A DNA stretch of 64,000 nt from CAZNUP01 sp964609775 (GTDB taxonomy: Bacteria; Patescibacteriota; Microgenomatia; JAMCZE01): NCBI GenBank assembly GCA_964609775.1, contig CAZSSJ010000004.1, positions 1 through 64,000 of the forward strand. The letters run 5' to 3'. The notes below the pieces were generated by a model, which worked only from the letters and a program-made list of their open reading frames with translations, did not search any database and was not told the DNA's origin. The translations under genes and the position numbers were made by a program. This document shows positions 1 to 7,908 of this stretch, piece after piece; the first letter of the stretch is position 1, and every line of letters begins with the position of its first letter.

Positions 1-4
1 ATTC

Positions 5-26
5 ACCCACGGCTAAAGCCGTGGGT
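5..26. mobile_element. IS200/IS605-like terminal hairpin
   Basis: A perfect inverted repeat (ACCCACGGC, loop TAAA, GCCGTGGGT) lies at the window edge. Subterminal hairpins of this kind, with a CCCACGGC stem and an AT-rich loop, are typical of IS200/IS605 (TnpA/TnpB) element ends. No transposase or TnpB reading frame is visible, so this is either the end of an element lying outside the window or a remnant. The assignment rests on the hairpin alone. Confidence 0.4.
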
Positions 27-68
27 CTCTGTCGCTGACGCGACTCCGTCTAGAGCGCCCTTAACGCC

Positions 69-221
69 CTAATCATCAAGTTGAGAGTCTAGATACCCTT
101 GCCCCGCCGGAGAGCGAAAATAGTTCTCAAGTGCTACCCTTTTTTTGGCTTGCTCTTTCTCATCACGGGCAATCTGCCATTCGGTTTTCCAGAATTTTAG
201 TAGGGATTTGAACGACTCCAT
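69..221 (-). CDS. small charged protein, 50 aa, unknown function
   Basis: A short reading frame encodes a peptide starting MESFKSLLKFWKTEW and ending GYLDSQLDD. It is rich in Lys, Glu and Trp and probably forms an amphipathic helix. On the minus strand a perfect TATAAT ends 8 bases before the ATG, which suggests a leaderless start like several others in this window. No family is recognised. It is weakly supported by length, and more by protein-like composition and by the promoter. Confidence 0.35.
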   Translation of the reverse strand: MESFKSLLKFWKTEWQIARDEKEQAKKRVALENYFRSPAGQGYLDSQLDD

Positions 222-336
222 ACTCCGGTATTATAACTCGACAAGAAATACTTTGAGAGCTTTTGGGGCTGAAGGAAATAATTTCTGATTTCTTGGATTC
301 CCCACTCCGGGAAATCGCCACTCTCATTCTGTCATA

Positions 337-370
337 TTGACATTCTGCCATTTTGGCATATAATTATCTC
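337..370 (+). promoter_or_regulatory. Consensus promoter giving a leaderless antitoxin mRNA
   Basis: TTGACA (337-342), a 16-base spacer and TATAAT (359-364) are followed by exactly six bases and then the ATG at 371. Transcription normally begins about seven bases after the -10 box, so the transcript should start at or next to the A of the ATG. Confidence 0.75.
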
Positions 371-628
371 ATGCCTCAAATAATTAGCGCCACCGATGCC
401 AAAAATCGATTCTCCGAAATTGTCAACCGAGTGCTCTACTCTGGCGAAGAGTTTATCGTGCAAAAACAAGGAAAACCGGCCATCAAAATCATTCCTCTAG
501 ATAAAAGAGAGAAGAACGAGAAAAAAATCGACCCCGGAACCCAGTTCCTATTGAAACTGGCAAAAATTAACGCTAAAAATCTTCCCGCTGACCTCGGTAA
601 AAACCACGACAAATATGCCTGGGACTAA
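371..628 (+). CDS. Phd/YefM-family antitoxin
   Basis: This 85-aa protein opens with MPQIISATDAKNRFSEIV and contains the Phd/YefM DNA-binding fold pattern: an N-terminal ATDAKNRF segment, then a strand ending in KQGKPAIKIIPL. The family binds and neutralises a toxin through its C-terminal tail and represses its own operon. The ATG at 371 is chosen over an upstream in-frame ATG at 353 because the latter lies before the -10 box at 359-364. Its last 14 bases overlap the downstream PIN-domain toxin gene, as is usual for such pairs. Confidence 0.8.
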   Translation: MPQIISATDAKNRFSEIVNRVLYSGEEFIVQKQGKPAIKIIPLDKREKNEKKIDPGTQFLLKLAKINAKNLPADLGKNHDKYAWD

Positions 629-1049
629 TTTCGTCCTGCTTGACTCAGACGCATTGATCGGACTCGCAAACAGCGCCGACACTAACCACCAAAAGAGCCT
701 TCTGATTTCGAACTTTTTGGCCCAAAACAATTTTGGAACAATTATCCCTTACCCAATCGTTCTCGAAGCGGCCACAGCCCTTTCCAGGAATACAAAAATT
801 AACCGCCCGGACTTGGCAAATGAAATATTGGTAAATTACATTCGAACAGAAAACTGGCTGAACATGGACCAAAACGTGGAGAGTCAGGTAAGTCAATCCT
901 TTTCTAAAAACACTTCCCGCAAAAACACTCCCTTTGATCACTATCTCCTTGCTCTGGCCAGGAAGAACGGCATCAAATACGTTTTCTCCTTTGACTCTTT
1001 CTACCAAAAACAGGGTCTCTCTCTCGCCGAAGACCTCCTCAAATCCTAA
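615..1049 (+). CDS. PIN-domain (VapC-like) toxin
   Basis: This 144-aa PIN-domain ribonuclease has the acidic residues expected of the family: an early LLDSDALIGL strand, a Glu in the YPIVLEAATAL helix, then FDHYLLALA and FSFDSFY near the end. VapC-type toxins cleave tRNA or rRNA. It overlaps the preceding Phd-type antitoxin by 14 bases in another frame, so the two are translationally coupled. Pairing of Phd with PIN proteins is common. This is one of eleven toxin modules in the window. Confidence 0.85.
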   Translation: MPGTNFVLLDSDALIGLANSADTNHQKSLLISNFLAQNNFGTIIPYPIVLEAATALSRNTKINRPDLANEILVNYIRTENWLNMDQNVESQVSQSFSKNTSRKNTPFDHYLLALARKNGIKYVFSFDSFYQKQGLSLAEDLLKS

Positions 1050-1097
1050 TCACTCCTCACTCCAAACCAATTTTTGATACAATACAGGCACAAACCC

Positions 1098-1169
1098 GCC
1101 AGGGTAGCTTAGTGGTAGAGCGTGGGAATCATAACCCCAAGGTCGCGAGTCCAATTCTCGCCCCTGGCA
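1098..1169 (+). tRNA. tRNA-Met (CAU)
   Basis: A full cloverleaf is visible: acceptor GCCAGGG/CCCTGGC, a D-arm with AGTGGTAGA, an anticodon loop ATCATAA with anticodon CAU, and a T-arm GCGAG/CTCGC with loop TCCAATT. The first pair is G-C, so it is an elongator rather than an initiator; the isoleucine (lysidine) type cannot be excluded. CCA is not encoded. An extended -10 box (TG then TACAAT, 1078-1083) lies just upstream. Confidence 0.9.
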
Positions 1170-1173
1170 CACC

Positions 1174-1521
1174 TCAATTGAAAATCAAATTAGCCCATTT
1201 CTTCCAATTCTCTTCCTCCCTCACTGCCACTTCCCCGCTCGGGCTAGCTAGCACATCCTCCGGAACAATAATCACCTCTTCCCCAGGTCGCGCCAGCCCC
1301 AATTTGTCATAGGCAATCCGCTCCAAATAGTCTTTCGTTCCAGCCTCTTTGTCCTTCCGAACCAGTTCCCCCTTCTCTTTCTCTAGCTTCGCGAGCTCCT
1401 CTTCCCGCCGCGTCACCTTTTCCCCCGACCGCCACAACTCCACTGTCCCCGACACGGTCGTGACAATAAAATACAAACACAGCCCAATAATCACCACTCT
1501 GGCCAATCTGTCTCTTTTCAT
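1174..1521 (-). CDS. FtsB/DivIC-like septum formation initiator
   Basis: This 115-aa single-pass membrane protein has a short basic N-terminus, a membrane segment at about residues 8-27 (VVIIGLCLYFIVTTV) and then a heptad-like coiled coil rich in Glu and Lys (about 32-62). A YLERIAYDKLGLARPGE segment follows, matching the conserved extracytoplasmic motif of the FtsB/DivIC family. These proteins join FtsL and FtsQ in the divisome. The tail after the motif is short and acidic. It lies convergent to the tRNA-Met gene and divergent from the Xer recombinase. Confidence 0.8.
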   Translation of the reverse strand: MKRDRLARVVIIGLCLYFIVTTVSGTVELWRSGEKVTRREEELAKLEKEKGELVRKDKEAGTKDYLERIAYDKLGLARPGEEVIIVPEDVLASPSGEVAVREEENWKKWANLIFN

Positions 1522-1698
1522 CTTTTCTCCCTCTCCACCTCGCCATCATAATCTACTTTCCACCTTGACTCCAAAACATAATAGGTGGATTTTGCGTCAG
1601 CAAAAACGTCCAAAGAGTCGATTTTACTCCGCCTGTCCCAAACATCATCCCACATTCCGGCTTGACTCCCAATCTCTATAGGTGATATTATGGGCTCA

Positions 1699-2550
1699 AT
1701 GGAGCTTGAAAAATACCTCGATTTGTTTGTTGACTTTCTTCGATCCGTTAAAAAAGCTTCGGCCACTGTCATCGCCTATCGAAAAGACATCAACCAGCTT
1801 ATAGACTACTTAAAAAAGGCCGGCAGGTCAAATGTCGCCGAGGTCACCTCTGATGACCTCAACAACTTCTTGGCCCTTCTCCACACCGAGAACTACACCC
1901 CTAAAAGCATCTCGCGCAAGATCAATTCCATCAAAACCTTCTATCGGTTTCTGATCCAGAACCAATACCTCGAAAACAACGTCGCTGCCGCCATCACCCA
2001 TCCTAAATTCGACACTAAAGCCCCCCGCATTTTGACTCGCATGGAATATCGGGCCCTTCGGGACGCCGCCCGCGACGACGTCCGCATCTCTGCCGTCATT
2101 GAACTCCTCCTCCAAACGGGCATGCGCATCGGCGAGCTCGCCGCTCTTAAAACAACTTCCGTGGGCGACCATTTTCTCACCATTCCCGCCTTTGAAGGTC
2201 ACCCGCAGCGCGACGTCCCGGTCAACAAGTCCGCCAAGCTCGCTCTCGATCACTATTTAGAAGTTCGCCCCAAAGTCCCCTCCGACGCCCTCTTCATCAC
2301 CAAAACCGGCCGCCCCCTCTTAATTAGAAACATCAGAACGGCCATTGACCGCTACTTCAAAACTGCTGGCATCGCTGGCGCCAAGGTCAATGATCTGCGC
2401 CACACCTTCATCGCCCATCACCTCGCCGCCGGCGCCAGCCCCGTTCTCATCAGTAAGCTCGTCGGCCACAAAAGAATCAGCACGACTGAAAAATACCTGG
2501 AGTTCATCAAAGATCTCCCCGCCGAAAAAGTGAAGCTAGAGGAACTCTAA
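1699..2550 (+). CDS. Tyrosine recombinase of the XerC/XerD family
   Basis: This 283-aa protein has the N-terminal SAM-like core-binding domain (about 1-90) and the C-terminal catalytic domain. Visible catalytic positions are Arg143 in TGMRIGEL, Arg234 in NDLRHTF, His257 in GHKRISTTEKY and Tyr266. The His that usually opens the HxLRH motif is Asn231 here. The start at 1699 is preferred over the ATG at 1690 because the latter falls inside the probable -10 box (TATTAT 1686-1691, with TTGACT at 1662-1667). The probable role is resolution of chromosome dimers, or integration. Confidence 0.85.
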   Translation: MELEKYLDLFVDFLRSVKKASATVIAYRKDINQLIDYLKKAGRSNVAEVTSDDLNNFLALLHTENYTPKSISRKINSIKTFYRFLIQNQYLENNVAAAITHPKFDTKAPRILTRMEYRALRDAARDDVRISAVIELLLQTGMRIGELAALKTTSVGDHFLTIPAFEGHPQRDVPVNKSAKLALDHYLEVRPKVPSDALFITKTGRPLLIRNIRTAIDRYFKTAGIAGAKVNDLRHTFIAHHLAAGASPVLISKLVGHKRISTTEKYLEFIKDLPAEKVKLEEL

Positions 2551-2648
2551 CAATGACTGAAGCTGTCATGAAGAGTCTTATCTTTTCAAGCTCTCGCCTT
2601 GAGGCTCGAAAAATATCTTGATCCGACAGTCCCCTCAAAAACTATAGG

Positions 2649-2720
2649 TGGGCCTGGTAGGGATCGAACCTACGACACATTGTGTATAAGACAATTGCTC
2701 TACCACTGAGCTACAGGCCC
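2649..2720 (-). tRNA. tRNA-Ile (UAU)
   Basis: Read on the minus strand, the cloverleaf has acceptor GGGCCTG/CAGGCCC, D-arm GCTCAGTGGTAGAGC, anticodon stem ATTGT/ACAAT with loop CTTATAC, and T-arm GTAGG/CCTAC with loop TTCGATC. The anticodon is UAU, which reads AUA. Most bacteria instead read AUA with a CAU tRNA modified to lysidine. No CCA is encoded. Confidence 0.88.
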
Positions 2721-2775
2721 GAGAGCAATTTTACCAAATCCGTGAGAATCCGTAACCAATCCGTGTAAATCCTAA

Positions 2776-5139
2776 TTAAAAGAGGTGTGATCTCGTGGCA
2801 ATTTCCGCCTCAACTTCCCGCACATCCCGGCCATACTTCAAGAACGACAATTCCTTAATCATCGCCGCCACCTTCAGATTTTTCTTGGCGTTCCGGGACT
2901 TAAAATCAATCGTCGTGTTAATGCTAAACGCCGCCGTCGGTTCGTTGTTCACGAGCATCTTGACATAAGCATTCTGCGCTTCGATTTTGAGAAGGTCTGA
3001 CTCACCAAACGTCGGCGCAAATTCGTGAGCCAGAAACTGCGCGTCCGCCACCCCCACCCGGAAAGCAATCTTGGTTCCGACGTTGCCGAAAATGGAATTC
3101 TTCACATCTTCCTCAACCTGAGCAATAAACTGATTCGCCACTGTCAAATTCAAGGCATATTTCCGCGCCTCCGAAAGAATCGTCGCAAAATCCGGCGTGG
3201 CAAAATTTTGGAACTCATCAACATAAAGATAGAAGTCTCGCCTCTGTTCCGCCGGCACGTTCTGCCGGCTCATCGCCGCCCCCAAGATCTTGGGAATGAG
3301 CAAATTGCCCAAAAATGAGCTATTTTCTTCGCCAATTAAACCCTTAGCCAAATTGATAATCAAAATTTTGCCCTCATCCATGGCCGTTCGGAAGTTAAAT
3401 GAGCTCTGCGCCTGTCCGATGATGTTCCGAATCATCTTGTTTGTCACGAACCGCCCGAACTTCGACACAATATAGTCAAGCGTCTCCGACTTGTGAAATT
3501 CCGACGTCGCCGCAATCTGCTCCGTCCAGAAGCGTTTCACGAGCGGATCCGACACTTTCGGCAGCAGTTCCTGCAAATATGGCCCGCCCGGATCTTGAAG
3601 CACCCGCATCACCTCAATGAGCGTCCCCTTAGGTTCCGCCTCCATGACCGTCAGCATCGCGTTTCGGACCGAATGCTCCAGCCTCGGCCCGACAATCCCC
3701 GTCTGGTGCGGGTCATAGAGCTTATACAAAAGCCCAATAAACCCCGTCACCGTCATGTGCCGCTCTTGCTCGGTGTGCGCTTCCATGATGTTCCAACCCA
3801 TCGGCCGCGCCGTGTTCGAGGGATCAAAATAAATCACATCCTCCGCCCGCTCCGGGGGCAAAAGTTGCAGCACATCTTCAAAGGTATCGTGCGGATCAAT
3901 GAAACACACTCCCCGCCCCGCCTTAATGTCCTGGAGCGCCATTTCTGAAAGCAGGACCGACTTCCCTGTCCCCGTCGCCCCGATAATATAGACATGCCGC
4001 CGCCTGTCCGGATTAAGAAGATAAACCGGCCGCTCAGCCCCGCGGTAGATTGACTTGCCAACATACAAATCCCCATGGTCCGGCACCTCCTGCGGCGCCG
4101 GGGCCCGCTTCGCGTTCAGCCAGAAGATGTTCGGCGTTTCAATTGACTTATTCGGCAAATGAAAAATTGTCGCCAGCTCTTCTGAGGTCAAAACCGAGGC
4201 TTTCCGGAAAAGCGGCTGATAGCGATAGATAAAGTCCGTCATGAAGTTGTGCGCAATCCGGATCTTGTCGGACGTTATGAAATTCTGGTCTGAAGAAAAC
4301 TGGGCAAACGAGCTCTTGATATTGTCCACAATCATTTTGGCCATCGCCTTACTCGGCGCACAGGCCACAATCCGGATTGACGTGCTAAATCCGGGCTTGC
4401 TGATCTTGTTTTCAATTGCTTCCAGCGTCTTGGCGTCAACATTAAACTTCGCCTTCTCCGGATCGGCTTCGTTCTTCTTCGTCTTGGAAACAAATTTCCT
4501 CCCCAAACTTCGCCACTTGTTATCCGCCGGTGCCACGATAAACTGAATCGCCGCCCCTTCTCCTTCGGAAAGTTTGGCCAGCGCCGAGGTCATGAGAGAC
4601 AACGGATCCACCCCCAAATCCCGATAGGTTTTAATCGGGAAATAGTTCGAAAACTTCAACTTGAGTGACGCATAAGCCACTTCCCCCTTCTCCGTAAAGA
4701 TGTTATAGTCCTCAACTTCCGAAATCACCGCTCCCGGATAGACACCATGCACTTGCTTTTCAATCAAATCTTTATGCTTCTGAGCCACTGAGACATAGAA
4801 TCTGATGTCCCCCGGCTTCCCGACAATTTCAAACGCCACGTGCTCCTGGATCTTCAAAAACTCAAAGTCCAGCCAGTTGCTCTTCCCGCGATAAAGTGTG
4901 TACAGCGAGGCAAACAGCTGCTCCATCGCGTCAATTTTGATCTCATTGTCCCTCGGCACCGCCACTTGGAGAAGAACATATTCGAGGGCATGCTCCTCGC
5001 GGTTCCGCCACTTATAAAATTGAATAAACAGATAGCCCGCCGCTGCTGCTGCCGCCAAAATGCTCCCCAACGACAGAAAAATGATGGCGAGCCCCAGCAT
5101 CACCGACGGCAGGTCTAAAAACAAAACCCCAGGGTCCAT
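2776..5139 (-). CDS. HerA/VirB4/TraG-like membrane-anchored ATPase
   Basis: This 787-aa protein has an N-terminal membrane segment (about residues 13-40, Ala-rich), a long region of about 340 residues without a recognised motif, and then a RecA-like motor domain. Walker A is GATGTGKS (about 386-393), followed by FIDPHDT, and Walker B is YLYVDEFQN (about 634-643). This layout matches type IV secretion coupling-type ATPases and HerA helicases, which CPR genomes commonly carry as a single large protein. Likely roles are DNA transfer or DNA pumping at the membrane. No other conjugation genes are nearby, so conjugation itself is not supported here. Confidence 0.8.
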   Translation of the reverse strand: MDPGVLFLDLPSVMLGLAIIFLSLGSILAAAAAAGYLFIQFYKWRNREEHALEYVLLQVAVPRDNEIKIDAMEQLFASLYTLYRGKSNWLDFEFLKIQEHVAFEIVGKPGDIRFYVSVAQKHKDLIEKQVHGVYPGAVISEVEDYNIFTEKGEVAYASLKLKFSNYFPIKTYRDLGVDPLSLMTSALAKLSEGEGAAIQFIVAPADNKWRSLGRKFVSKTKKNEADPEKAKFNVDAKTLEAIENKISKPGFSTSIRIVACAPSKAMAKMIVDNIKSSFAQFSSDQNFITSDKIRIAHNFMTDFIYRYQPLFRKASVLTSEELATIFHLPNKSIETPNIFWLNAKRAPAPQEVPDHGDLYVGKSIYRGAERPVYLLNPDRRRHVYIIGATGTGKSVLLSEMALQDIKAGRGVCFIDPHDTFEDVLQLLPPERAEDVIYFDPSNTARPMGWNIMEAHTEQERHMTVTGFIGLLYKLYDPHQTGIVGPRLEHSVRNAMLTVMEAEPKGTLIEVMRVLQDPGGPYLQELLPKVSDPLVKRFWTEQIAATSEFHKSETLDYIVSKFGRFVTNKMIRNIIGQAQSSFNFRTAMDEGKILIINLAKGLIGEENSSFLGNLLIPKILGAAMSRQNVPAEQRRDFYLYVDEFQNFATPDFATILSEARKYALNLTVANQFIAQVEEDVKNSIFGNVGTKIAFRVGVADAQFLAHEFAPTFGESDLLKIEAQNAYVKMLVNNEPTAAFSINTTIDFKSRNAKKNLKVAAMIKELSFLKYGRDVREVEAEIATRSHLF

Positions 5140-5182
5140 ACTTCTAAATCATAGCACAAACGAAGGGGCTAGCAGTCAGCAG

Positions 5183-5551
5183 CTAGTAACCTCTGTTCTG
5201 TAAAGAACCTATCAACTTTGGAAGCATCTTTTGAACTTCTACCAATAAGTTCTGGCATTGCTCTCGAAGCTTTCCTTCACCGCACATGAGTCTTTGAGAA
5301 ATAATCAACTGAGTATCTAACTCCGCCGCCGAACCATCAGATACAGATAATGAATTAATGTACTCACCAGTACCCTTCCTAGCCCACCCTTCTGCTATAT
5401 TTGATGGGATAGATACTGCGCACCTCCTCATTTGCGATGTCAAACCATACAACTCATCCTTAGGAAAGTCGGCTGTAAACCGATAGATTAACACAACAAG
5501 CTCAATCGATTTTTGCCAAACAATTAGATCTTTGTAGCTTGTTACTTTCAC
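5183..5551 (-). CDS. Four-helix-bundle protein of the S23 / 23S rRNA intervening-sequence family
   Basis: This 122-aa protein starts at GTG and reads MKVTSYKDLIVWQKSIELV, with the family signature TSQMRRCAVSIPSNIAEGW in the second and third helices. S23-like proteins were first found inside 23S rRNA intervening sequences and are related to Avd of diversity-generating retroelements; their biochemical role is unclear. Here the gene stands alone and is flanked on both sides by short CTAGCNN tandem repeats (5169-5189 and 5553-5574). This may indicate that gene and repeats move together. The product assignment is firm; mobility is inference. Confidence 0.85.
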   Translation of the reverse strand: MKVTSYKDLIVWQKSIELVVLIYRFTADFPKDELYGLTSQMRRCAVSIPSNIAEGWARKGTGEYINSLSVSDGSAAELDTQLIISQRLMCGEGKLREQCQNLLVEVQKMLPKLIGSLQNRGY

Positions 5552-5552
5552 T

Positions 5553-5574
5553 CTAGCTCCTAGCTCCTAGCTGC
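5553..5574. repeat. Heptamer tandem repeat CTAGCTC
   Basis: Three consecutive seven-base units (CTAGCTC, CTAGCTC, CTAGCTG) abut the S23 gene on its upstream side. A related array (CTAGCAG, TCAGCAG, CTAGTAA) lies at about 5169-5189 on the other side. More CTAGCTG/CTAGCCC units occur at 5947-5979, inside the next gene. Confidence 0.7.
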
Positions 5575-6191
5575 TTTCTAACAATTTTCCCACCAACTCT
5601 CTTAATCAAAAAATGCGCCTTCAGAAGCTGATAGATGAACCACTCCACCAGCCACCTAAACCCCGTCGACGTCGGTTTAGCTAGCCCAGCAGTTAATTGG
5701 TTATCATCCAGGGAGACTCCCCGCACCGAAAACCCCGGCACCGTCTTGCTCATTGCCGATTGCTCATTGACAATTGGCCGGATGCCCATCTGTTTAGCGA
5801 CATCTTCCGGCACTTTCACCTCACCCGCTTCCACTTTCTCAATGCCTCCCATTTCCAAAATTTCCTTCTCCAGCTCAATTTCCCGGGCATAGTTCTCCCA
5901 ATACTCATCTCCCTCCGCTCTCGCCACCCTGTCCGCCTCCGAACCACTAGCTGCTAGCCCCTCGCTCCTAGCTGCTACTGGCGCTTGTTCTTTAAACTTT
6001 GGCGCCACCGGTCCCGAAGTTGGTTGAGAAACCGCGGTTTGGCTCGCCTGACTCGCCTGATCATCCTGATTCCCCTGACCTCCCTGCTTGCCCGCCATAG
6101 CAGAAGCGTTGGCGGGACTTCCCTGATTTCCCGGATCTCCCTGAGCCCCCTGAGCCCTCAAATTCCCCTGATCGTCTTGCAAACCGTCCAT
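5553..6191 (-). CDS. Low-complexity Gln/Gly-rich protein, unknown function
   Basis: About 212 aa. The N-terminal third is a collagen-like low-complexity stretch with repeated GNQG, GDQG and QASQ units, encoded by a C/T-rich tandem repeat around 6060-6180. The middle is acidic (EIELEKEILEMGG), and the C-terminus has a hydrophobic WLVEWFIYQLL segment followed by basic residues. The ATG at 6191 follows a GGTGGGG Shine-Dalgarno-like stretch and is preferred over an upstream start at 6239. The low-complexity part resembles repeats found in the transketolase and oxidase genes here, so it may be repeat-derived. Function unknown. Confidence 0.55.
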   Translation of the reverse strand: MDGLQDDQGNLRAQGAQGDPGNQGSPANASAMAGKQGGQGNQDDQASQASQTAVSQPTSGPVAPKFKEQAPVAARSEGLAASGSEADRVARAEGDEYWENYAREIELEKEILEMGGIEKVEAGEVKVPEDVAKQMGIRPIVNEQSAMSKTVPGFSVRGVSLDDNQLTAGLAKPTSTGFRWLVEWFIYQLLKAHFLIKRVGGKIVRKQLGARS

Positions 6192-6295
6192 ACCCCACCA
6201 GCATACCAACCTCCGTCCCCTCCTGCAACCAAAGCTCATTGTTCCATAAATCGCGATAGCGTTTCATGGAACATTTCAACCCAGACTGCCCCAAC

Positions 6296-6330
6296 TTGAC
6301 AAATTAAGCAGAGAGAGAGAGAATAAGGCC
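6296..6330 (+). promoter_or_regulatory. AG-repeat promoter element, copy 1 (six AG units)
   Basis: TTGACA (6296-6301), a 17-base spacer ending in the AG tract, and GAGAAT (6319-6324), followed by AAGGCC. The AG units run from 6310 to 6321 and enter the -10 box, so any change in repeat number changes the -35 to -10 spacing. The 35-base element is essentially identical to the copy at 7488-7522. Confidence 0.65.
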
Positions 6331-6352
6331 TTGGAATAACATCTTTCAATCC

Positions 6353-6743
6353 ATGGCCAAAAAAGAACAATTAGCAGGACGACTCACTATCCACACAGAT
6401 GGCAGTCAGGAGCTCGTGGTAACTGACGCTGCCCTCGATGCCTTCGCATTCCTTGCTGGCTATGAAGGCGAACCCCCGGAGATCGGCAAAAAACTCAAGG
6501 CAATCCACGAGAGGGAAGGTCAAAAGAGATATCAAGAACTTTTCTCATCCTATGCTCTAGGAATCAATTTCCTTAAAGAGCACAAAGGTGGCTTCTCCAC
6601 TGACGATTTGCTGGAACTAACTGCCACCCAGTCCTGCCTTAGGAGTCATTCTCGATTTAACCATCGCTCTCAGGGGCAGTTCTCCGGAAGAAAGACCCGC
6701 AAACCCCGTCAAATTCTTTATCGATAAACTTTTTGGCCAATAA
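6353..6743 (+). pseudogene. Orphan small protein, frameshifted near 6621-6645
   Basis: The frame opens MAKKEQLAGRLTIHTDGSQ and reads sensibly to LLELTATQ, then becomes Arg/Ser-rich and stops at 6727. In the +1 frame the same DNA encodes PALGVILDLTIALRGSSPEE and continues to FFIDKLFGQ with a stop at 6741-6743. That frame has a stop at 6618-6620, so the shift must lie between about 6621 and 6645. The restored protein would be about 129 aa. This is either a real one-base mutation or an assembly error. It is the first gene after AG-repeat promoter copy 1. No family recognised. Confidence 0.6.
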
Positions 6744-6753
6744 AGCATATTTC

Positions 6754-7182
6754 TCATTTCCAAACGAGCTCTTTAAGAAGAACAACACTGGCGCTCTTCA
6801 CCTTTCGGACCAGTCTGGCATCACTCGAAACCAAAACGATGCCGTTTTCCGTCGCCAAAGTCACATAGGCGCTGTCATAGGCAGAAATTTCCCACCTTCG
6901 GGAATTTTCCAGACACTTTTCCAAAAGATCCGGCACCTGAATAATCTGGGGTTTTGCCGCCAGAATCTCCTTGAAAAGCTTCTTTGCCAAAGGAAAGGTA
7001 ACTTTCCTCCGAAGGATTGCCGAGGCAAACCCATTCACCACCTCAAACTCCCAAATCGAAGGAGCCAGAAGGAGAGCCTCCCCCTCTGCCTGTTTGACCA
7101 GAAGCTCCCTTGCCTTTTCGGAATCTTCCTCCTCAAACACCCACTTGAGGCAAACTGAAGCATCAACCACCAGTTTTCTCAT
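6754..7182 (-). CDS. PIN-domain (VapC-like) toxin
   Basis: 142 aa. The PIN pattern is clear: LVVDASVCLKWVF at the N-terminus, IWEFEVVNGF with the conserved Glu, SAYDSAYVTLA, and VLVSSDARLVRKV near the end. It overlaps the upstream antitoxin gene by four bases (7179-7182), a usual coupling. It is convergent with the frameshifted orphan gene to its left. The pair plus that orphan lie between two identical AG-repeat promoter elements. Confidence 0.88.
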   Translation of the reverse strand: MRKLVVDASVCLKWVFEEEDSEKARELLVKQAEGEALLLAPSIWEFEVVNGFASAILRRKVTFPLAKKLFKEILAAKPQIIQVPDLLEKCLENSRRWEISAYDSAYVTLATENGIVLVSSDARLVRKVKSASVVLLKELVWK

Positions 7183-7418
7183 TCAAACTTTCTCCCCTGC
7201 CTGACAAGTTCTGTCACGGGAACATCAATTTTAACTGCCATTTTCCTAAATTTTTCCGCCAAATCCACTTGAAATCTGCTTGTCAGCTTCTGTTCTTTAT
7301 ATCGTCGGACCGCCTCCCTGACTAAAGCCGCAATGCTTTTCCCTTCGGCAAGAGCCAGAAGTTTGATCTGGCCATATTCATCAGTTGGAAACCGCAAGTT
7401 GGTGGCAATGACATTCAT
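7179..7418 (-). CDS. VapB-like antitoxin
   Basis: About 79 aa, opening MNVIATNLRFPTDEYGQIKLLALAEGKSIAALVREAV in two overlapping parts, the pattern of ribbon-helix-helix DNA-binding proteins. The ATG at 7418 sits exactly six bases after TATCAT (7430-7425), with TTGACA at 7453-7448 and a 17-base spacer, so it is predicted to be leaderless. A longer frame begins far upstream but would run through this promoter. Its role is to neutralise the downstream PIN toxin and repress the operon. Confidence 0.8.
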   Translation of the reverse strand: MNVIATNLRFPTDEYGQIKLLALAEGKSIAALVREAVRRYKEQKLTSRFQVDLAEKFRKMAVKIDVPVTELVRQGRKFE

Positions 7419-7487
7419 GGTGCCATGATACCAAGATACCATGACTTTGTCAAGACGAAACACTCGTCCCCAAAGTCCTGTCAAAAC

Positions 7488-7522
7488 TTGACAAATTAAG
7501 CAGAGAGAGAGAGAATAAGGCC
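7488..7522 (+). promoter_or_regulatory. AG-repeat promoter element, copy 2 (six AG units)
   Basis: TTGACA (7488-7493), a 17-base spacer and GAGAAT (7511-7516), then AAGGCC. The AG tract spans 7502-7513. A clear Shine-Dalgarno GGAGG (7524-7528) and ATG (7537) follow. Confidence 0.65.
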
Positions 7523-7536
7523 CGGAGGTGATTCGA

Positions 7537-7908
7537 ATGCCTGACAAAAACATAGAACGGAAGAAAGACATCTTTCTTCCAACACCAGGCCACCCAAAAC
7601 TCTGTGGCTATGTTGACAAAGCAGACGAACCATTCTACACTCAAGCCATCGCTGAAACTGGCGCCGGAGTAATAATCCGACCTTCTGATCAAACCATTGC
7701 TGTATTCAATAACGGGCAAAGAGTCGGCGAAAAACCAACAGTAGAATTATGGTTCACCGACGGCAAAGACAAAAGCAACTTTTGGAACAAATTCCGAGAG
7801 CTAAGGGCAGCAGCAGATCAGGAAGCTGGCCGAGGTGCACAGACCATCACCAGAAAAGGTCTTGAGGCCTCGGACGAGGAAAAATTTCGCAGGAAATTAG
7901 AGGGCTAA
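7537..7908 (+). CDS. Orphan small protein, 123 aa, under AG-repeat promoter
   Basis: Starts MPDKNIERKKDIFLPTPG. The ATG at 7537 is chosen because GGAGGTG lies seven bases upstream; a GTG at 7528 overlaps that site. The predicted fold mixes strands (ETGAGVIIRPSDQTIAVF, KPTVELWFTDG) with a charged C-terminal helix. There is no signal peptide, membrane segment or Cys cluster. It is not recognised as a member of any family. Its link to the other orphan genes is the shared promoter element, not sequence similarity. Confidence 0.65.
   Translation: MPDKNIERKKDIFLPTPGHPKLCGYVDKADEPFYTQAIAETGAGVIIRPSDQTIAVFNNGQRVGEKPTVELWFTDGKDKSNFWNKFRELRAAADQEAGRGAQTITRKGLEASDEEKFRRKLEG

Noticed and set aside
163..351. 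A 62-aa minus-strand frame before the first antitoxin
   Set aside because: Its start overlaps the antitoxin promoter and composition is not protein-like; the alternative 50-aa frame at 69-221 is better supported.
2590..2620. A copy of the Xer gene 5' end near its own 3' end
   Set aside because: The match is only about 16 of 21 bases and shows no longer alignment, so it is probably chance.
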